Counted from the first letter of the stretch, positions 17,166 through 26,274 are shown. The stretch: DNA of 64,000 nt from Bacillus sp. S/N-304-OC-R1 (GCF_019749375.1 NZ_JACWFE010000018.1:46619-110618); one strand, 5' to 3'. The notes: generated by a model from the sequence alone, not told the origin. Program-made: numbers and translations.

Positions 17166-20040
17166 TCAATACGTAAAAAAAAGCTTAACTAGGCAGTTCA
17201 TTACAATTTTTAGCCTATTCACCCTTCTCTTTTCTGCAAGTTCTATTAGCTTATTTTTTGCACATCATGAGATAAATGATACTTATTATAAGGAACGGAA
17301 GGCACTTGTCGAAAAGCAGCAGATTCTAGCCCAAATAGATGACGCCTTTAACCTGACTGTCCTAGATACCCGCAGTTACATCGCTTTTGAAAATAATGAT
17401 TTTAAAGATGGTGCACTCGCACAATTGCCTATTCTTAATAAGCTTCATAAAGAATTTGAATCCATCTCCGTAACCCAAGAGGATAAGGCTTATGCAAGAG
17501 AATTACGGGAAATGATTGATTTTTATTTTTCCGAAAGACTAGCAGATACGATTACTTCTATTGAAAGCGGGAAAAAAAATGAGCTAATTCAAAAGGCGAA
17601 TTCACTAGGTTTTGAAAAGGTAAGTAACTTCCAGAAATACTCTGACTCTTATTTAAAAAGTGTCCAGAATTCCTTAAACAATACGGCTATAGAGCTATCG
17701 GAGAAACAGTCTTTTGTTCAATATGTGTTTATTGCTTTACTTGTTGTTCTACTGTTCATTTTCTTTTTATTAATACGAATCATGCTGAAAAGAGTTGGCC
17801 AGCCGCTTGCCCAGTTTGCCAATGCGGCAAATGAAATTGCCCTTGGAAAAGAAGCGGTCATTGAGGTAGAAGATGGCCGTGAAGATGAGCTTGGTGCATT
17901 ATCGATTGCCTTCCGTAAAATGATTAAAAGTATTCAAGATAATGAACAGGATCTTCTTGCACAGAACGAAGAGCTCATTGCCCAGCAAGACGAGCTTCAG
18001 GCACAGCAAATGGAATTGGAATCGATGCTTGAAGCTGTCCGGGAAAATGAAAGAAAACTGGAACGGAGAAATAAGCTGACTAATGAAATATCAAACTCCC
18101 TCCAAAAGGATGTAGTGCTGGAGAGTATTGTATTTAATATGTGCGACGTTCTTGAAGCTGACCGTGGAGTTATTGTCATGCTGAATGAAGAAGCAACAGC
18201 ATCTTTCGGGGTCTCCAAGGAAGGCATTCATCAATTTAGAAAATATATCGAAAATGGTTTACATGACCGTCTGAAGAAAACGAAAAAGGTTTTTACTATT
18301 AAGCGTGAGCTCCAGGCTGAAGAAAAGGGTTACCATACAGCAATTGCATATGGATATGATTTATATTTGCCTGTTCTCTCATCCCTTAATGAGGTCGCAG
18401 CTATTATGGTCTTCACCCGATTCGGAAGCCCCTTCCACCAAAATCAAATGGAAGAAGAATATGAGGCCCTATCCAAGCAGATTGGCATCTCACTTGAAAA
18501 AATTAGACTGTTTGAAGCATCTGAAGAAAACCGCAAGCTCAACCAAAGTATTATGGATACGGTGAAGGAAGGCATTCAATTAATTGATTGGAGCGGCAGA
18601 GTCATTCAGGTGAATAAGCAATTGAGTGACATATTCGGCTGCCATGAGGGTCTAGACAGTTTAATTGGACTTCCATGGGAAACATGGACAGATTCTATGA
18701 AGGAATTTGTGGAGGATGAGTCAGGTTTTATTTCATTCCTAACATGTGCACTGAATAGCTCTGAAGCCACCTCAGAGGAGTATTCTTATTCGTATAGAAT
18801 GAAAAATTCCAAGCAGGTCATTAAGATGTATTTTGAAGGCCTCTATCACGGAAACGAGCGGACAGGCACCGTAATTGTTCATCGGGATATTACAAAGGAA
18901 TTTGAAGTAGACCAGATGAAATCTGAATTTGTAAGTACGGTTAGCCATGAATTGCGGACACCATTGGCTAGTATTCTTGGCTTTACCGAATTAATGCTAA
19001 ATCGCGAATTAAAGCCAGTCAAACAAACGAAATATTTAACAACAATCTATAACGAAGCCAAACGTCTGACTGCCTTAATCAATGACTTTTTAGACGTTCA
19101 GCGAATGGAATCAGGAAAACAAACTTACGAAAAGAAATTCATTAAGATTATTCCAATCCTAGAAAAAGTTATTGAGACTCAGCAATTCCAAACGAGCATT
19201 CATCAAATCGAACTGCAGCAATCGATTAATAATGATATTATACTTGGCGACCGTTCCAGAATGGTGCATGTCTTTACGAACCTTCTTAACAATGCCATCA
19301 AATATTCACCAGATGGCGGGGAAATTAAAGTAAAGATCTACCAAGAGGACGATCAGCTTAAAGTAGATATTACCGATCACGGACTTGGCATTCCAGAAGA
19401 TGCACTCGATAAATTATTTAATAAGTTTTTCCGGGTGGATAACTCGGATCGAAGAACGATTGGCGGAACAGGATTAGGCCTTGCCATTGTTCAGGAAATT
19501 ATGAAAGCCCATGATGGAATGGTGTATGTGAAATCAGAATACGGCAAAGGAAGCACCTTTACTCTTTCATTCCCAACAGTGGAGACAACTCATATTAGAG
19601 AAAATGTGATTCCCCCTAGTACAGAGAATAACGAATTCAACATCATGGTAGTAGAGGATGATCATAGCCTTGCCGAACTGATTTATAATGAATTATCCGA
19701 AAGCGGGTTCCATGTGACAAGCTTTGCAAAAGGAGAAGAAGCTCTCGATTATATTCAGAAGGAAACACCAGATGCGATCGTTCTGGACATCCTCCTTGAA
19801 GAGGAAATTGACGGTTGGTCCATTATGAAAAATATGAAACAAAATGAACGGCTCCAAAACATTCCGATCATTATTTCAACAGCCTTGGATGAAAAGGAAA
19901 AGGGATTCTCTCTCGGTGCCAACGACTATTTGATCAAGCCGTATAAACCGAGCCAGCTTTCTCATGTCATTCACCAAACGCTATCAAAAACAGGAAAAAT
20001 TGGTCAAATCCTTATTCCAGAAGAACATTTAAATAAATAA
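17155..20040 (+). CDS. Hybrid sensor histidine kinase (HAMP-GAF-PAS-HisKA-HATPase-REC)
   Basis: The 961-residue kinase has two membrane segments (about 13-36 and 187-210) flanking an extracellular helical sensor. A HAMP domain, a Q/E-rich coiled coil, a GAF-like domain (about 305-450), a PAS-like domain (about 465-575) and the kinase core follow. The phosphorylated residue is His598 in VSHELRTPLAS; the ATP-binding motifs are DHGLGIPED and GGTGLGLAI. A C-terminal receiver carries Asp878 in VLDILLEEE. The ATG at 17155 follows GGGGAGATACTCG. It closes the operon and is the obvious input for the REC and HPt proteins upstream. The signal is unknown. Confidence 0.93.
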   Translation: MKLNQYVKKSLTRQFITIFSLFTLLFSASSISLFFAHHEINDTYYKERKALVEKQQILAQIDDAFNLTVLDTRSYIAFENNDFKDGALAQLPILNKLHKEFESISVTQEDKAYARELREMIDFYFSERLADTITSIESGKKNELIQKANSLGFEKVSNFQKYSDSYLKSVQNSLNNTAIELSEKQSFVQYVFIALLVVLLFIFFLLIRIMLKRVGQPLAQFANAANEIALGKEAVIEVEDGREDELGALSIAFRKMIKSIQDNEQDLLAQNEELIAQQDELQAQQMELESMLEAVRENERKLERRNKLTNEISNSLQKDVVLESIVFNMCDVLEADRGVIVMLNEEATASFGVSKEGIHQFRKYIENGLHDRLKKTKKVFTIKRELQAEEKGYHTAIAYGYDLYLPVLSSLNEVAAIMVFTRFGSPFHQNQMEEEYEALSKQIGISLEKIRLFEASEENRKLNQSIMDTVKEGIQLIDWSGRVIQVNKQLSDIFGCHEGLDSLIGLPWETWTDSMKEFVEDESGFISFLTCALNSSEATSEEYSYSYRMKNSKQVIKMYFEGLYHGNERTGTVIVHRDITKEFEVDQMKSEFVSTVSHELRTPLASILGFTELMLNRELKPVKQTKYLTTIYNEAKRLTALINDFLDVQRMESGKQTYEKKFIKIIPILEKVIETQQFQTSIHQIELQQSINNDIILGDRSRMVHVFTNLLNNAIKYSPDGGEIKVKIYQEDDQLKVDITDHGLGIPEDALDKLFNKFFRVDNSDRRTIGGTGLGLAIVQEIMKAHDGMVYVKSEYGKGSTFTLSFPTVETTHIRENVIPPSTENNEFNIMVVEDDHSLAELIYNELSESGFHVTSFAKGEEALDYIQKETPDAIVLDILLEEEIDGWSIMKNMKQNERLQNIPIIISTALDEKEKGFSLGANDYLIKPYKPSQLSHVIHQTLSKTGKIGQILIPEEHLNK

Positions 20041-20048
20041 AACAGATG

Positions 20049-20094
20049 AAGGGGAGCCTCTGTAGCCGGATTTTCGGCTATTGAGGCTCCCCTT
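20049..20094. terminator. Bidirectional terminator between the kinase gene and prmC
   Basis: AAGGGGAGCCTC (20049-20060) pairs perfectly with GAGGCTCCCCTT (20083-20094), and a second hairpin (TAGCCG/CGGCTA) caps the stem. It separates convergent genes. The T tracts are short on both sides. Confidence 0.7.
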
Positions 20095-20102
20095 CTATAT
20101 GA

Positions 20103-20975
20103 TTAAAAACCAATCTCAGCAAAAACCATTCTGTCTTTTCCATTAATATCAAATTCAATTTCGATGCTTGCATTAGGAAAAGCTTGCTGAAGCAGATGTC
20201 GGACGGCTTCACTTTGGCCAGTCCCTACCTCAAATCCGATTATTGCTTGCTCATTAGCAACAGCGGGCAGCTCTTCAGCGAATCTTTTATAAATATCCAG
20301 CCCGTCCACACCAGCAAATAAAGCACGATGAGGCTCATGCTCTGTCACAACCTCTGACATCCATTCGATATCGCCATCAGGAATATAAGGCGGATTCGAA
20401 ATTAGACAATCAAACTTTTCACCCTTTTCGATAAAGGGTTTTAAAAGATCTCCTTGAATAAAACGAATATCCGCACCAAGCTGACGTGCATTCTCCTCCG
20501 CTAAAAGGAGAGTCGGCTGATAAATATCTGTGGAAGTCACAGAAAGGTCAGGCTTCTCAAGCTTAAGCGTAATCGCAATAGCCCCGCTCCCCGTCCCAAT
20601 ATCCGCTAATTTGAGCCCTTCCCGATTTCCAAAAAGCTTTTGAATTCGGTTTAATGTATGATAAACCAATTCCTCTGTTTCAGGGCGTGGAATCAAAACA
20701 TCCTCATTTACCTGAAAATCACGGCCATAAAAAGATTCATAGCCAATAATATATTGCACCGGCTTTCCTTCACGATGAAGGATAACCGCCTTTTTAAATT
20801 TTTCGAAAACGGATTCCTCCAGTTCCTCCCGGAGACTTCCTAGAAATTGGGCCCGATCTAATCCCATATAATGCCTCAATAGTAATTCTCCCGCATTGTC
20901 GTCACGATTCTTTTCCTTTAAAAAAGAAGAAGCCCAGTTGAGGGCTTCATACACTTTCATAGATGGATTACTCAT
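20103..20975 (-). CDS. prmC: Peptide chain release factor N5-glutamine methyltransferase
   Basis: The enzyme methylates the glutamine of the GGQ motif in release factors, using S-adenosylmethionine. The 290-residue product has an N-terminal helical domain (about 1-75), the SAM-binding motif [14 protein letters not shown] and the substrate motif [10 protein letters not shown]. Its ATG at 20973-20975 overlaps the end of prfA, so the enzyme and its substrate are coupled. A second ATG 15 bases further in would give the N-terminus [11 protein letters not shown], which is closer to the B. subtilis protein. Neither start has a strong ribosome binding site. Confidence 0.95.
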   Translation of the reverse strand: MSNPSMKVYEALNWASSFLKEKNRDDNAGELLLRHYMGLDRAQFLGSLREELEESVFEKFKKAVILHREGKPVQYIIGYESFYGRDFQVNEDVLIPRPETEELVYHTLNRIQKLFGNREGLKLADIGTGSGAIAITLKLEKPDLSVTSTDIYQPTLLLAEENARQLGADIRFIQGDLLKPFIEKGEKFDCLISNPPYIPDGDIEWMSEVVTEHEPHRALFAGVDGLDIYKRFAEELPAVANEQAIIGFEVGTGQSEAVRHLLQQAFPNASIEIEFDINGKDRMVFAEIGF

Positions 20976-22041
20976 TTGAAGCACTTTCAAGCTTCGAAGA
21001 TTGTTCTTCAAGGATTAACGCATCGATGACTTCATCTAGCTTCCCTGAAAGAATTTGGTCCAGCTTTTGAATCGTTAAACCAATGCGGTGATCAGTTACA
21101 CGGTTTTGCGGGAAGTTGTACGTACGAATACGTTCAGAACGGTCACCTGTACCGACTGCAGATTTACGTGCTTGATCATATTCAGCCTGTGCTTCACGCT
21201 GGAATTTATCATAGACACGGGCACGTAAAACTTTCATCGCTTTTTCTTTATTCTTAATTTGCGATTTTTCATCCTGACAAGATACAACTGTACCTGTTGG
21301 AATATGTGTTAAACGAACAGCTGACATTGTCGTGTTAACACTCTGTCCGCCTGGTCCGCTTGATGCAAACGTATCGACACGAACATCTTTATCGTGAATT
21401 TCAATTTCAACTTCCTCAGCTTCCGGTAATACTGCAACCGTTGCTGTAGACGTATGAATACGGCCGCCAGATTCAGTTTCAGGCACACGCTGAACACGGT
21501 GAGCGCCATTTTCAAACTTCAGTTTGGAATAAGCACCATTTCCGTTTATCATGAAGATAATCTCTTTGTAGCCGCCCACTCCCGTTGAGTGAGTTTCAAT
21601 AACTTCTGTTTTCCAGCCTTGCGTCTCAGCAAAGCGGCTGTACATACGGTATAAATCGCCGGCAAACAAAGCAGCCTCATCCCCGCCTGCTGCACCGCGA
21701 ATTTCCATAATAACGTTTTTATCATCGTTCGGGTCTTTCGGAATAAGAAGGATTTTTAAACGAGCCTCTAATTCCTCTACCTTTTCCTCTAGCTCATCAA
21801 GCTCTTCTTTAACCATTTCGCGCATTTCCGGATCCAGCTTCTCTTCAAGCATTGCTTTTGCATCTAAGAACTGCTGACGAACATCCTTATACTCACGATA
21901 GGTTTCTACCGTTTCTTGAATATCTGATTGTTCCTTCGAATACTCACGTAATTTTTTTGGATCATTGACAATATCAGGATCACTCAAAAGCTCATTTAGT
22001 CTTTCATAGCGGTCCTCAACAGATTGAAGACGATCAAACAC
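20968..22041 (-). CDS. prfA: Peptide chain release factor 1
   Basis: RF1 terminates translation at UAA and UAG. The 357-residue product has the universal GGQ loop ([12 protein letters not shown]) in domain 3. Its codon-recognition region corresponds to the segment around [17 protein letters not shown]. The start is GTG at 22039-22041, seven bases after AGAGGTG. The following prmC overlaps its stop. A consensus sigma-A promoter lies about 120 bases upstream. Confidence 0.97.
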   Translation of the reverse strand: MFDRLQSVEDRYERLNELLSDPDIVNDPKKLREYSKEQSDIQETVETYREYKDVRQQFLDAKAMLEEKLDPEMREMVKEELDELEEKVEELEARLKILLIPKDPNDDKNVIMEIRGAAGGDEAALFAGDLYRMYSRFAETQGWKTEVIETHSTGVGGYKEIIFMINGNGAYSKLKFENGAHRVQRVPETESGGRIHTSTATVAVLPEAEEVEIEIHDKDVRVDTFASSGPGGQSVNTTMSAVRLTHIPTGTVVSCQDEKSQIKNKEKAMKVLRARVYDKFQREAQAEYDQARKSAVGTGDRSERIRTYNFPQNRVTDHRIGLTIQKLDQILSGKLDEVIDALILEEQSSKLESASNE

Positions 22042-22162
22042 AGCATTTCACCTCTAATTTCCATAACACTTCGGACTATTATTTCCGAGCTATCTATATT
22101 CAATACGTTCACACTATTAGCAGCGTCCACGCTTTTTAAAGATTAAAGTCCATAACATTATA

Positions 22163-22191
22163 ATTATAGTATAGGTAAGAGGTGCAGTCAA
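22163..22191 (-). promoter_or_regulatory. Sigma-A promoter of prfA-prmC
   Basis: Minus-strand TTGACT (22186-22191), 17 bases and TATAAT (22163-22168) make a near-consensus promoter. The predicted leader is about 115 bases. Confidence 0.75.
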
Positions 22192-22216
22192 AACCAAATT
22201 GGTGTATAGGACGCAG

Positions 22217-22250
22217 AAAAGGCTATCGCTTCCAGAACGATAACCTTTTA
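22217..22250 (-). terminator. Intrinsic terminator after the GntR gene
   Basis: In the minus-strand RNA, AAAAGGUUAUCG pairs with CGAUAGCCUUUU including one U-G pair, with a nine-base loop and a terminal U run. It lies just upstream of the prfA promoter. Confidence 0.7.
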
Positions 22251-22357
22251 CATGTATCTTATCCAAATTTTAGCCCCATTGTTTAATCAAAACAATAATG
22301 AATCTTTTGATAGCCAGAACGCATGTCTATGAATCTCATGCGACATCCCTGTAATAA

Positions 22358-23023
22358 TTAATATTCATTTGCATTTGTATCTCCAACAAGAAGTCTCCCA
22401 AGGCTCAGCCAGTTTTCCTCGACTAAAGAGCTAGCTATATTCAGATTTTTCGATCGGCAAGCCTCGATAATTTTCTGATGCTCTTCAATGGATTTCATGG
22501 CATCTAAAGAGCTAAACTTTGAAAATTCTAATCTGCGCACTTTCGACATGATTCGCTCGAGTGCAAGCCCTATTTCCTGATTCCCTGATACTGAGAGCAA
22601 CACTCCATGAAATTCATCATCCGCTTCAACTGCACTTACAACATCTTTATTTTCTAACGCTTTTTTCAACCTAGCATTGCTATCTTCCATTAGATGAATA
22701 TCTTCTTCTGAAATAGAAGGTACCGCGAGACGTGCCGCTAAACTATGTAAAGCAGCTACAACTGTAAATGCGTTTTTCGCCTCCTCCAAATCAATTTGAG
22801 TAATGCGGGTTTGCGAACCTGGCAATGATTCAACGAGACCTTCATCTTCAAGCCTCTTCAATGCCTCTCTAACAGGCGTGCGGCTGACGCCAAATTCCAC
22901 TGCTAGATCTTTGTCCATAATTCGCTGGCCAGGCTCTAATTCCAAAGTTATAATCGCTTTTTTCAATGAGTCATACACTTGATCTCTTAAGGCTGGACGA
23001 GCAATCGTTTTAATTATCTTCAT
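22358..23023 (-). CDS. GntR-family regulator, FadR/FCD subfamily
   Basis: The 221-residue protein has an N-terminal winged helix-turn-helix (about 10-75) with the GntR signature RDQVYDSLKKAI and FGVSRTPVREALKRLEDEGLV. A helical FCD ligand domain (about 90-212) follows, with the metal-site-like EADDEFHGVL. It likely binds a small carboxylate and controls its own promoter and the transporter gene upstream. The promoter overlaps a palindrome and leaves only six bases between the -10 box and the ATG, so the message is predicted to be leaderless. No ribosome binding site is seen. The target is unknown. Confidence 0.9.
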   Translation of the reverse strand: MKIIKTIARPALRDQVYDSLKKAIITLELEPGQRIMDKDLAVEFGVSRTPVREALKRLEDEGLVESLPGSQTRITQIDLEEAKNAFTVVAALHSLAARLAVPSISEEDIHLMEDSNARLKKALENKDVVSAVEADDEFHGVLLSVSGNQEIGLALERIMSKVRRLEFSKFSSLDAMKSIEEHQKIIEACRSKNLNIASSLVEENWLSLGRLLVGDTNANEY

Positions 23024-23029
23024 AAAACC

Positions 23030-23058
23030 AATATATCAACGTTGGATATGACTGTCAA
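23030..23058 (-). promoter_or_regulatory. Sigma-A promoter with internal operator, leaderless start
   Basis: Minus-strand TTGACA (23053-23058), 17 bases and TATATT (23030-23035) precede the GntR gene. The spacer contains the imperfect palindrome ATATCCAACGTTGATAT, a good candidate operator. The start codon lies at 23021-23023, where transcription itself should begin. Confidence 0.65.
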
Positions 23059-23059
23059 T

Positions 23060-24037
23060 TTAACTAGATTTAGCTCTATCTGCCACAACTTTGATTGGTT
23101 TTTCCCGATTGGACACATAACTATGCAGCACCATGCCAGCAATAACTAAAAGAATTCCTGCCCATGAAACAAGCGAAGGAACAGGTGCTGATAAAATAAG
23201 CATTTCCCCAGCAACCGCAAATAACACTTCAAACGATTGTGTCGCCTCTACTGCGGCAAGTCTTTGCATATCCCCTTTTACAATGTCAGTAGCCTTGAAG
23301 AAGAGGACAGTTGCAATTACTCCAGAAAATAATGCTACGAGGAGAGATTGAACGGTTTGTCCGACACTTGGAGGTCCAACTGTTGCAGCTCCATAAATCG
23401 ATAAAAGCAGCCAAAATGGAAGGCTTGCTACCGTCATGCCTAACACCCTTTGATAGGCATCCAATCGATTCCCGCAAACCTCCATCATTTTTCGATTGCC
23501 GAGTGGGTATGCAAAAGATGCAATGATAACAGGTAAAACTCCTAATATGAGAACATGAGTTGATAAGCCGTTTGCCTGATCAAGCTGCATGAGCGCTACC
23601 CCTAGAAGAATGATCAGGGACATGGCTAAGCCTATAAATGGAATTTTCCCTCTCACCTTAATTGGACCGTTTGCCGTTTGTCTCGTTTCAAAAAATAACG
23701 GTGAAAGAAGGGCTCCTGATATGATAGTTACTTGCCAAGTTCCCGCAATCAGCCATCCCGGTCCATATGCTGCTGCGAAACTTAAAGGAGCATAAAATAG
23801 ACCAAACCCGATAAAACTCCATAGAAACCAAGCACCTGGATTTCTCTTCATTTCAGCAAACAGCTGCCCTAAGTTTTTTCTGGTCGCGACGATGATGAAA
23901 AGGAATGGAACCATGAAAAAGTAACGTAAAGACGCACTCCAAATCCAGCTGCCCCCAGAAAGCTCCATCGATCGGTTTAAAATAAATGTAAAAGCAAAAA
24001 AGAAAGCCGCAAATATTCCTATTATGATAGGCCGCAT
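23060..24037 (-). CDS. EmrE/EamA-type multidrug-resistance efflux transporter
   Basis: The 325-residue membrane protein has about ten hydrophobic helices in two related halves, as in the drug/metabolite transporter superfamily. The opening MRPIIIGIFAAFFFAFTF and the segment SIWSASLRYFF-like WIWSASLRYF are typical of the multidrug efflux (EmrE-like) Pfam family in Bacillus. The ATG follows AGGAGA. It ends only 36 bases before the GntR gene, whose promoter begins at its stop codon, so the regulator probably governs it. The substrate is unknown. The tandem array at 24212-24466 lies upstream of it. Confidence 0.85.
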   Translation of the reverse strand: MRPIIIGIFAAFFFAFTFILNRSMELSGGSWIWSASLRYFFMVPFLFIIVATRKNLGQLFAEMKRNPGAWFLWSFIGFGLFYAPLSFAAAYGPGWLIAGTWQVTIISGALLSPLFFETRQTANGPIKVRGKIPFIGLAMSLIILLGVALMQLDQANGLSTHVLILGVLPVIIASFAYPLGNRKMMEVCGNRLDAYQRVLGMTVASLPFWLLLSIYGAATVGPPSVGQTVQSLLVALFSGVIATVLFFKATDIVKGDMQRLAAVEATQSFEVLFAVAGEMLILSAPVPSLVSWAGILLVIAGMVLHSYVSNREKPIKVVADRAKSS

Positions 24038-24211
24038 GATGTTCTCTCCTAAAATTTAAAATATTATGTAAAATTCCTATAACTAATATATCGCATTTCG
24101 GTTTTTTAGCAATAGTTTTTTTGACAGGAGGTACTTCTTTTTGGTCTTAGAAAAGTCCGGTATCTTTATTGGTGATAGACTCTCCAATTGTTTTGTAATC
24201 TAGAGAAATTT

Positions 24212-24466
24212 TGTTTATCGGACACTCAAGGACACTTTTCTTCATTTCTTGTCCAATAAATACCTTTATCGGACATCAAACAGCTCTTTTTCATAAAACT
24301 TGTCCAATAAACCCTTTTATCGGACATCAAACGGCTCTTTTTCATAAAACTTGTCCAATAAACTCTTTTATCGGACATCAAACAGCACTTTTTCATAAAA
24401 CTTGTCCAATAAACCCTTTTATCGGACATCAAACGACACTTTTCAATAATACTTGTCCAATATCTT
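24212..24466. repeat. Tandem array, about five 51-bp units
   Basis: TATCGGACA starts at 24216, 24267, 24318, 24369 and 24420, a constant period of 51 bp. Each unit contains TTATCGGACA and, 26 bases later, TGTCCAATAA, which are inverted copies of each other with one mismatch. Because 51 is a multiple of three, both strands carry repetitive open frames, but neither has a ribosome binding site. The array lies downstream of the spore lipoprotein terminator and upstream of the efflux gene. Confidence 0.95.
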
Positions 24467-24469
24467 TTT

Positions 24470-24503
24470 AATAAAAAAAAATGCCCTGCACTAAGCAAGG
24501 CAT
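24470..24503 (-). terminator. Intrinsic terminator after the YhcN/YlaJ-like gene
   Basis: Minus-strand AUGCCUUGC and GCAGGGCAU form nine pairs (one U-G) around a five-base loop and are followed by nine T. Confidence 0.85.
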
Positions 24504-24950
24504 TTAACGGCGATCCTCTTGAATTTTTATTTCGATATGATAACGTGGTAAGGCATTTTCTAGTTTGTCCCGAACCTTCTTTGACTCTTTTCTTCTTTCA
24601 GTGTCTGACAGCATTCCTTTTTTATATGCCGTTACCCACATGTCATCCCCATTGATCCATACGGGACCTGATCGATAGCCGTTCATCCCATCGATTACCT
24701 TACGAGCCTGTTCAATATCTGACTGTTGAGTAACTCGATTCGTCCCAGGGGTATTCGGGAAGTTCGGATTTTGCTCATCCATCGTCCAGGCCCTTGTGTT
24801 ATACTCGGCGTCATCATTGCGGGTAGATACATTTCGAAATCCGTCTTCCTTTTCATTTGGACCATATAGTTTTTCAACCCCGCGGTTAAAATTCGTATTA
24901 CAGCCTGCAGCTAAAATAAGTAGCATAATTATTACAAATAGTCTTTTCAT
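24504..24950 (-). CDS. YhcN/YlaJ-family sporulation lipoprotein
   Basis: The 148-residue product has a lipoprotein signal peptide with lipobox LAAGC (Cys17). The mature part contains QSDIEQARKVIDGMNGYRSGPVW-type sequence and a basic C-terminal half, as in YhcN/YlaJ proteins associated with spores. The ATG at 24948-24950 follows GGAGGTGCAGCAT; two upstream in-frame starts lack this. It probably sits on the outside of the forespore membrane or in the cortex region. No sporulation-sigma promoter could be fixed with confidence. Confidence 0.85.
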   Translation of the reverse strand: MKRLFVIIMLLILAAGCNTNFNRGVEKLYGPNEKEDGFRNVSTRNDDAEYNTRAWTMDEQNPNFPNTPGTNRVTQQSDIEQARKVIDGMNGYRSGPVWINGDDMWVTAYKKGMLSDTERRKESKKVRDKLENALPRYHIEIKIQEDRR

Positions 24951-25034
24951 ATGCTGCACCTCCATTATTAGCATGTCCGCTATAACTGGAGTTAGTACTG
25001 TCCAAATTCAACCAAACACAAATTTTTTTCTAAA

Positions 25035-25068
25035 AATAAAAAAACTGCCTGAAACGTTTCAGACAGAG
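25035..25068 (-). terminator. Intrinsic terminator after tdk
   Basis: Minus-strand CUGUCUGAAA and UUUCAGGCAG are complementary (one U-G) around CG, followed by seven T. Confidence 0.8.
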
Positions 25069-25077
25069 TTAAGTAAT

Positions 25078-25698
25078 TTATAATGGCTGTGTGGTCTGCT
25101 GTTCCTCACCTAATAAGCTGGGTGATTTGGGAACTTCATGATGATGGCGGCAACGAGCCTCGTACGCTTCCGATGCACCGACTAAAATAATTGGATCATC
25201 ATAGGACGCAGGCTTTCCATTAATTAATCTTTGGGTACGGCTAGCGGGTGAGCCGCAAACTGCACAAACTGCCTGAAGCTTAGTCACTAATTCTGCAATA
25301 GCCATAAGGGCTGGCATTTGACCAAAAGGCTCTCCGCGGAAATCCTGGTCAAGGCCTGCAGCAATAACACGGTGGCCGCTATTCGCTAGATGTTGAATGA
25401 CCTTTACAATTTCTGAGTCAAAAAATTGTACCTCATCAATGGCAATGACATCAATATCTGAATGAATATGTGCAAAAATATCTGTAGAATTAGAAATCGG
25501 TATCGCTGTAAAGGCTGTCCCATTATGTGAAACAACTGCTTCCTCACTATAGCGATTGTCAATTTGCGGTTTGAACACGACAATTTGCTGTTTAGCAAAT
25601 TGAGCTCTGCGCACACGGCGAATCAGTTCCTCTGATTTTCCGGAAAACATGCTTCCGCAAATCACCTCTACCCATCCATGATGCTTCATTACATACAT
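25078..25698 (-). CDS. tdk: Thymidine kinase
   Basis: The enzyme phosphorylates thymidine to dTMP in salvage. The 206-residue product has the P-loop [14 protein letters not shown], the Mg-binding DEVQFFD, the lid segment around [12 protein letters not shown], and zinc-binding cysteines in [13 protein letters not shown] and CRHHHEVPK. The ATG at 25696-25698 gives MYVMKHHGW, like B. subtilis MYIMKQ, and has AAGGAGG 11 bases upstream. The mosaic repeat at 25720-25906 ends four bases before that ribosome binding site. The rpmE terminator lies beyond the repeat, so the tdk promoter must be in or next to the element. Confidence 0.96.
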   Translation of the reverse strand: MYVMKHHGWVEVICGSMFSGKSEELIRRVRRAQFAKQQIVVFKPQIDNRYSEEAVVSHNGTAFTAIPISNSTDIFAHIHSDIDVIAIDEVQFFDSEIVKVIQHLANSGHRVIAAGLDQDFRGEPFGQMPALMAIAELVTKLQAVCAVCGSPASRTQRLINGKPASYDDPIILVGASEAYEARCRHHHEVPKSPSLLGEEQQTTQPL

Positions 25699-25719
25699 AG
25701 AAGGCCATTCCTCCTTATA

Positions 25720-25906
25720 AGAAAAGCGCAAGTGCCTTGCTCACCCCCGACAAGCACAAGACGAGCCTCCCGGAAAGGTGTTCTTTCCTTTCTGGGAGGA
25801 TTGACTTGTGACCTCGAGGTCGACAAATACGCGACGTCCTGTCGCATTGTCGACACTAGTACGTCCTGTACGTCGGGGGTAGGCGCTGGAGCTAGACATT
25901 TCTCAA
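25720..25906 (+). repeat. Mosaic palindromic element, copy 1 (long form)
   Basis: It begins AAGAAAAGCGCAAGTGCC and ends GTAGGCGCTGGAGCTAGACA. Internal palindromes are CACCCCCGAC/GTCGGGGGTAG, the hairpin CTCCCGGAAAGG/CCTTTCTGGGAG, GACCTCGAGGTC, and a GTCGAC-bounded insert of about 55 bp absent from copy 3. It lies in the tdk upstream region. Confidence 0.85.
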
Positions 25907-25931
25907 AGTCCTGAAACTTAAAATCGAAATA

Positions 25932-25963
25932 AAAAACAGGCAAGAACGAAAACTTGCCTGTTT
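25932..25963 (-). terminator. Intrinsic terminator after rpmE
   Basis: Minus-strand AAAACAGGCAAG and CTTGCCTGTTTT pair around an eight-base loop and run into TTTTTT. Confidence 0.85.
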
Positions 25964-25976
25964 TGGGTTGTTATTA

Positions 25977-26180
25977 TTATTGCTTGATGCCGTATTTTTT
26001 GTTGAAACGGTCAACACGTCCGCCAGCTTCAGCGAATTTTTGACGTCCTGTGTAGAATGGATGGCATTCTGAACAAGTTTCAACACGGATTTCTTTTTGA
26101 ACAGAACCCGTTTCAAATTCATTACCACATGCACATTTAACTAATGCTTTATTGTAATTAGGATGAATTCCTGCTTTCAT
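25977..26180 (-). CDS. rpmE: Ribosomal protein bL31, zinc-binding form
   Basis: The 67-residue protein of the large subunit begins [16 protein letters not shown]. It keeps all four zinc cysteines (CAC and CSEC), so it is the C+ form that is normally replaced by YtiA-type L31 under zinc starvation. The start at 26178-26180 has AAGGAG nine bases upstream; the ATG nine bases further out lies too close to that site. It has its own promoter and terminator. The roughly 88-base leader contains a stem (ACGG/CCGT region) that may be an L31 autoregulatory leader. Confidence 0.96.
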   Translation of the reverse strand: MKAGIHPNYNKALVKCACGNEFETGSVQKEIRVETCSECHPFYTGRQKFAEAGGRVDRFNKKYGIKQ

Positions 26181-26274
26181 TCTTTTCATCTCCTTCCGCC
26201 CTGAATCATGCTGAGACAGAGTTATATATTACGGGCCATAAAGACGACCGTATAATCTAAAGCACACTGGAATA

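Noticed and set aside
24211..24498. Repetitive open frames on both strands of the 51-bp array
   Set aside because: The period is a multiple of three, so both strands stay open by construction; no ribosome binding sites.
25689..25943. Short open frames within the mosaic elements (also near 58587-58922 and 62520-62723)
   Set aside because: They recur with the element, vary with its modular interior and have no translation signals.
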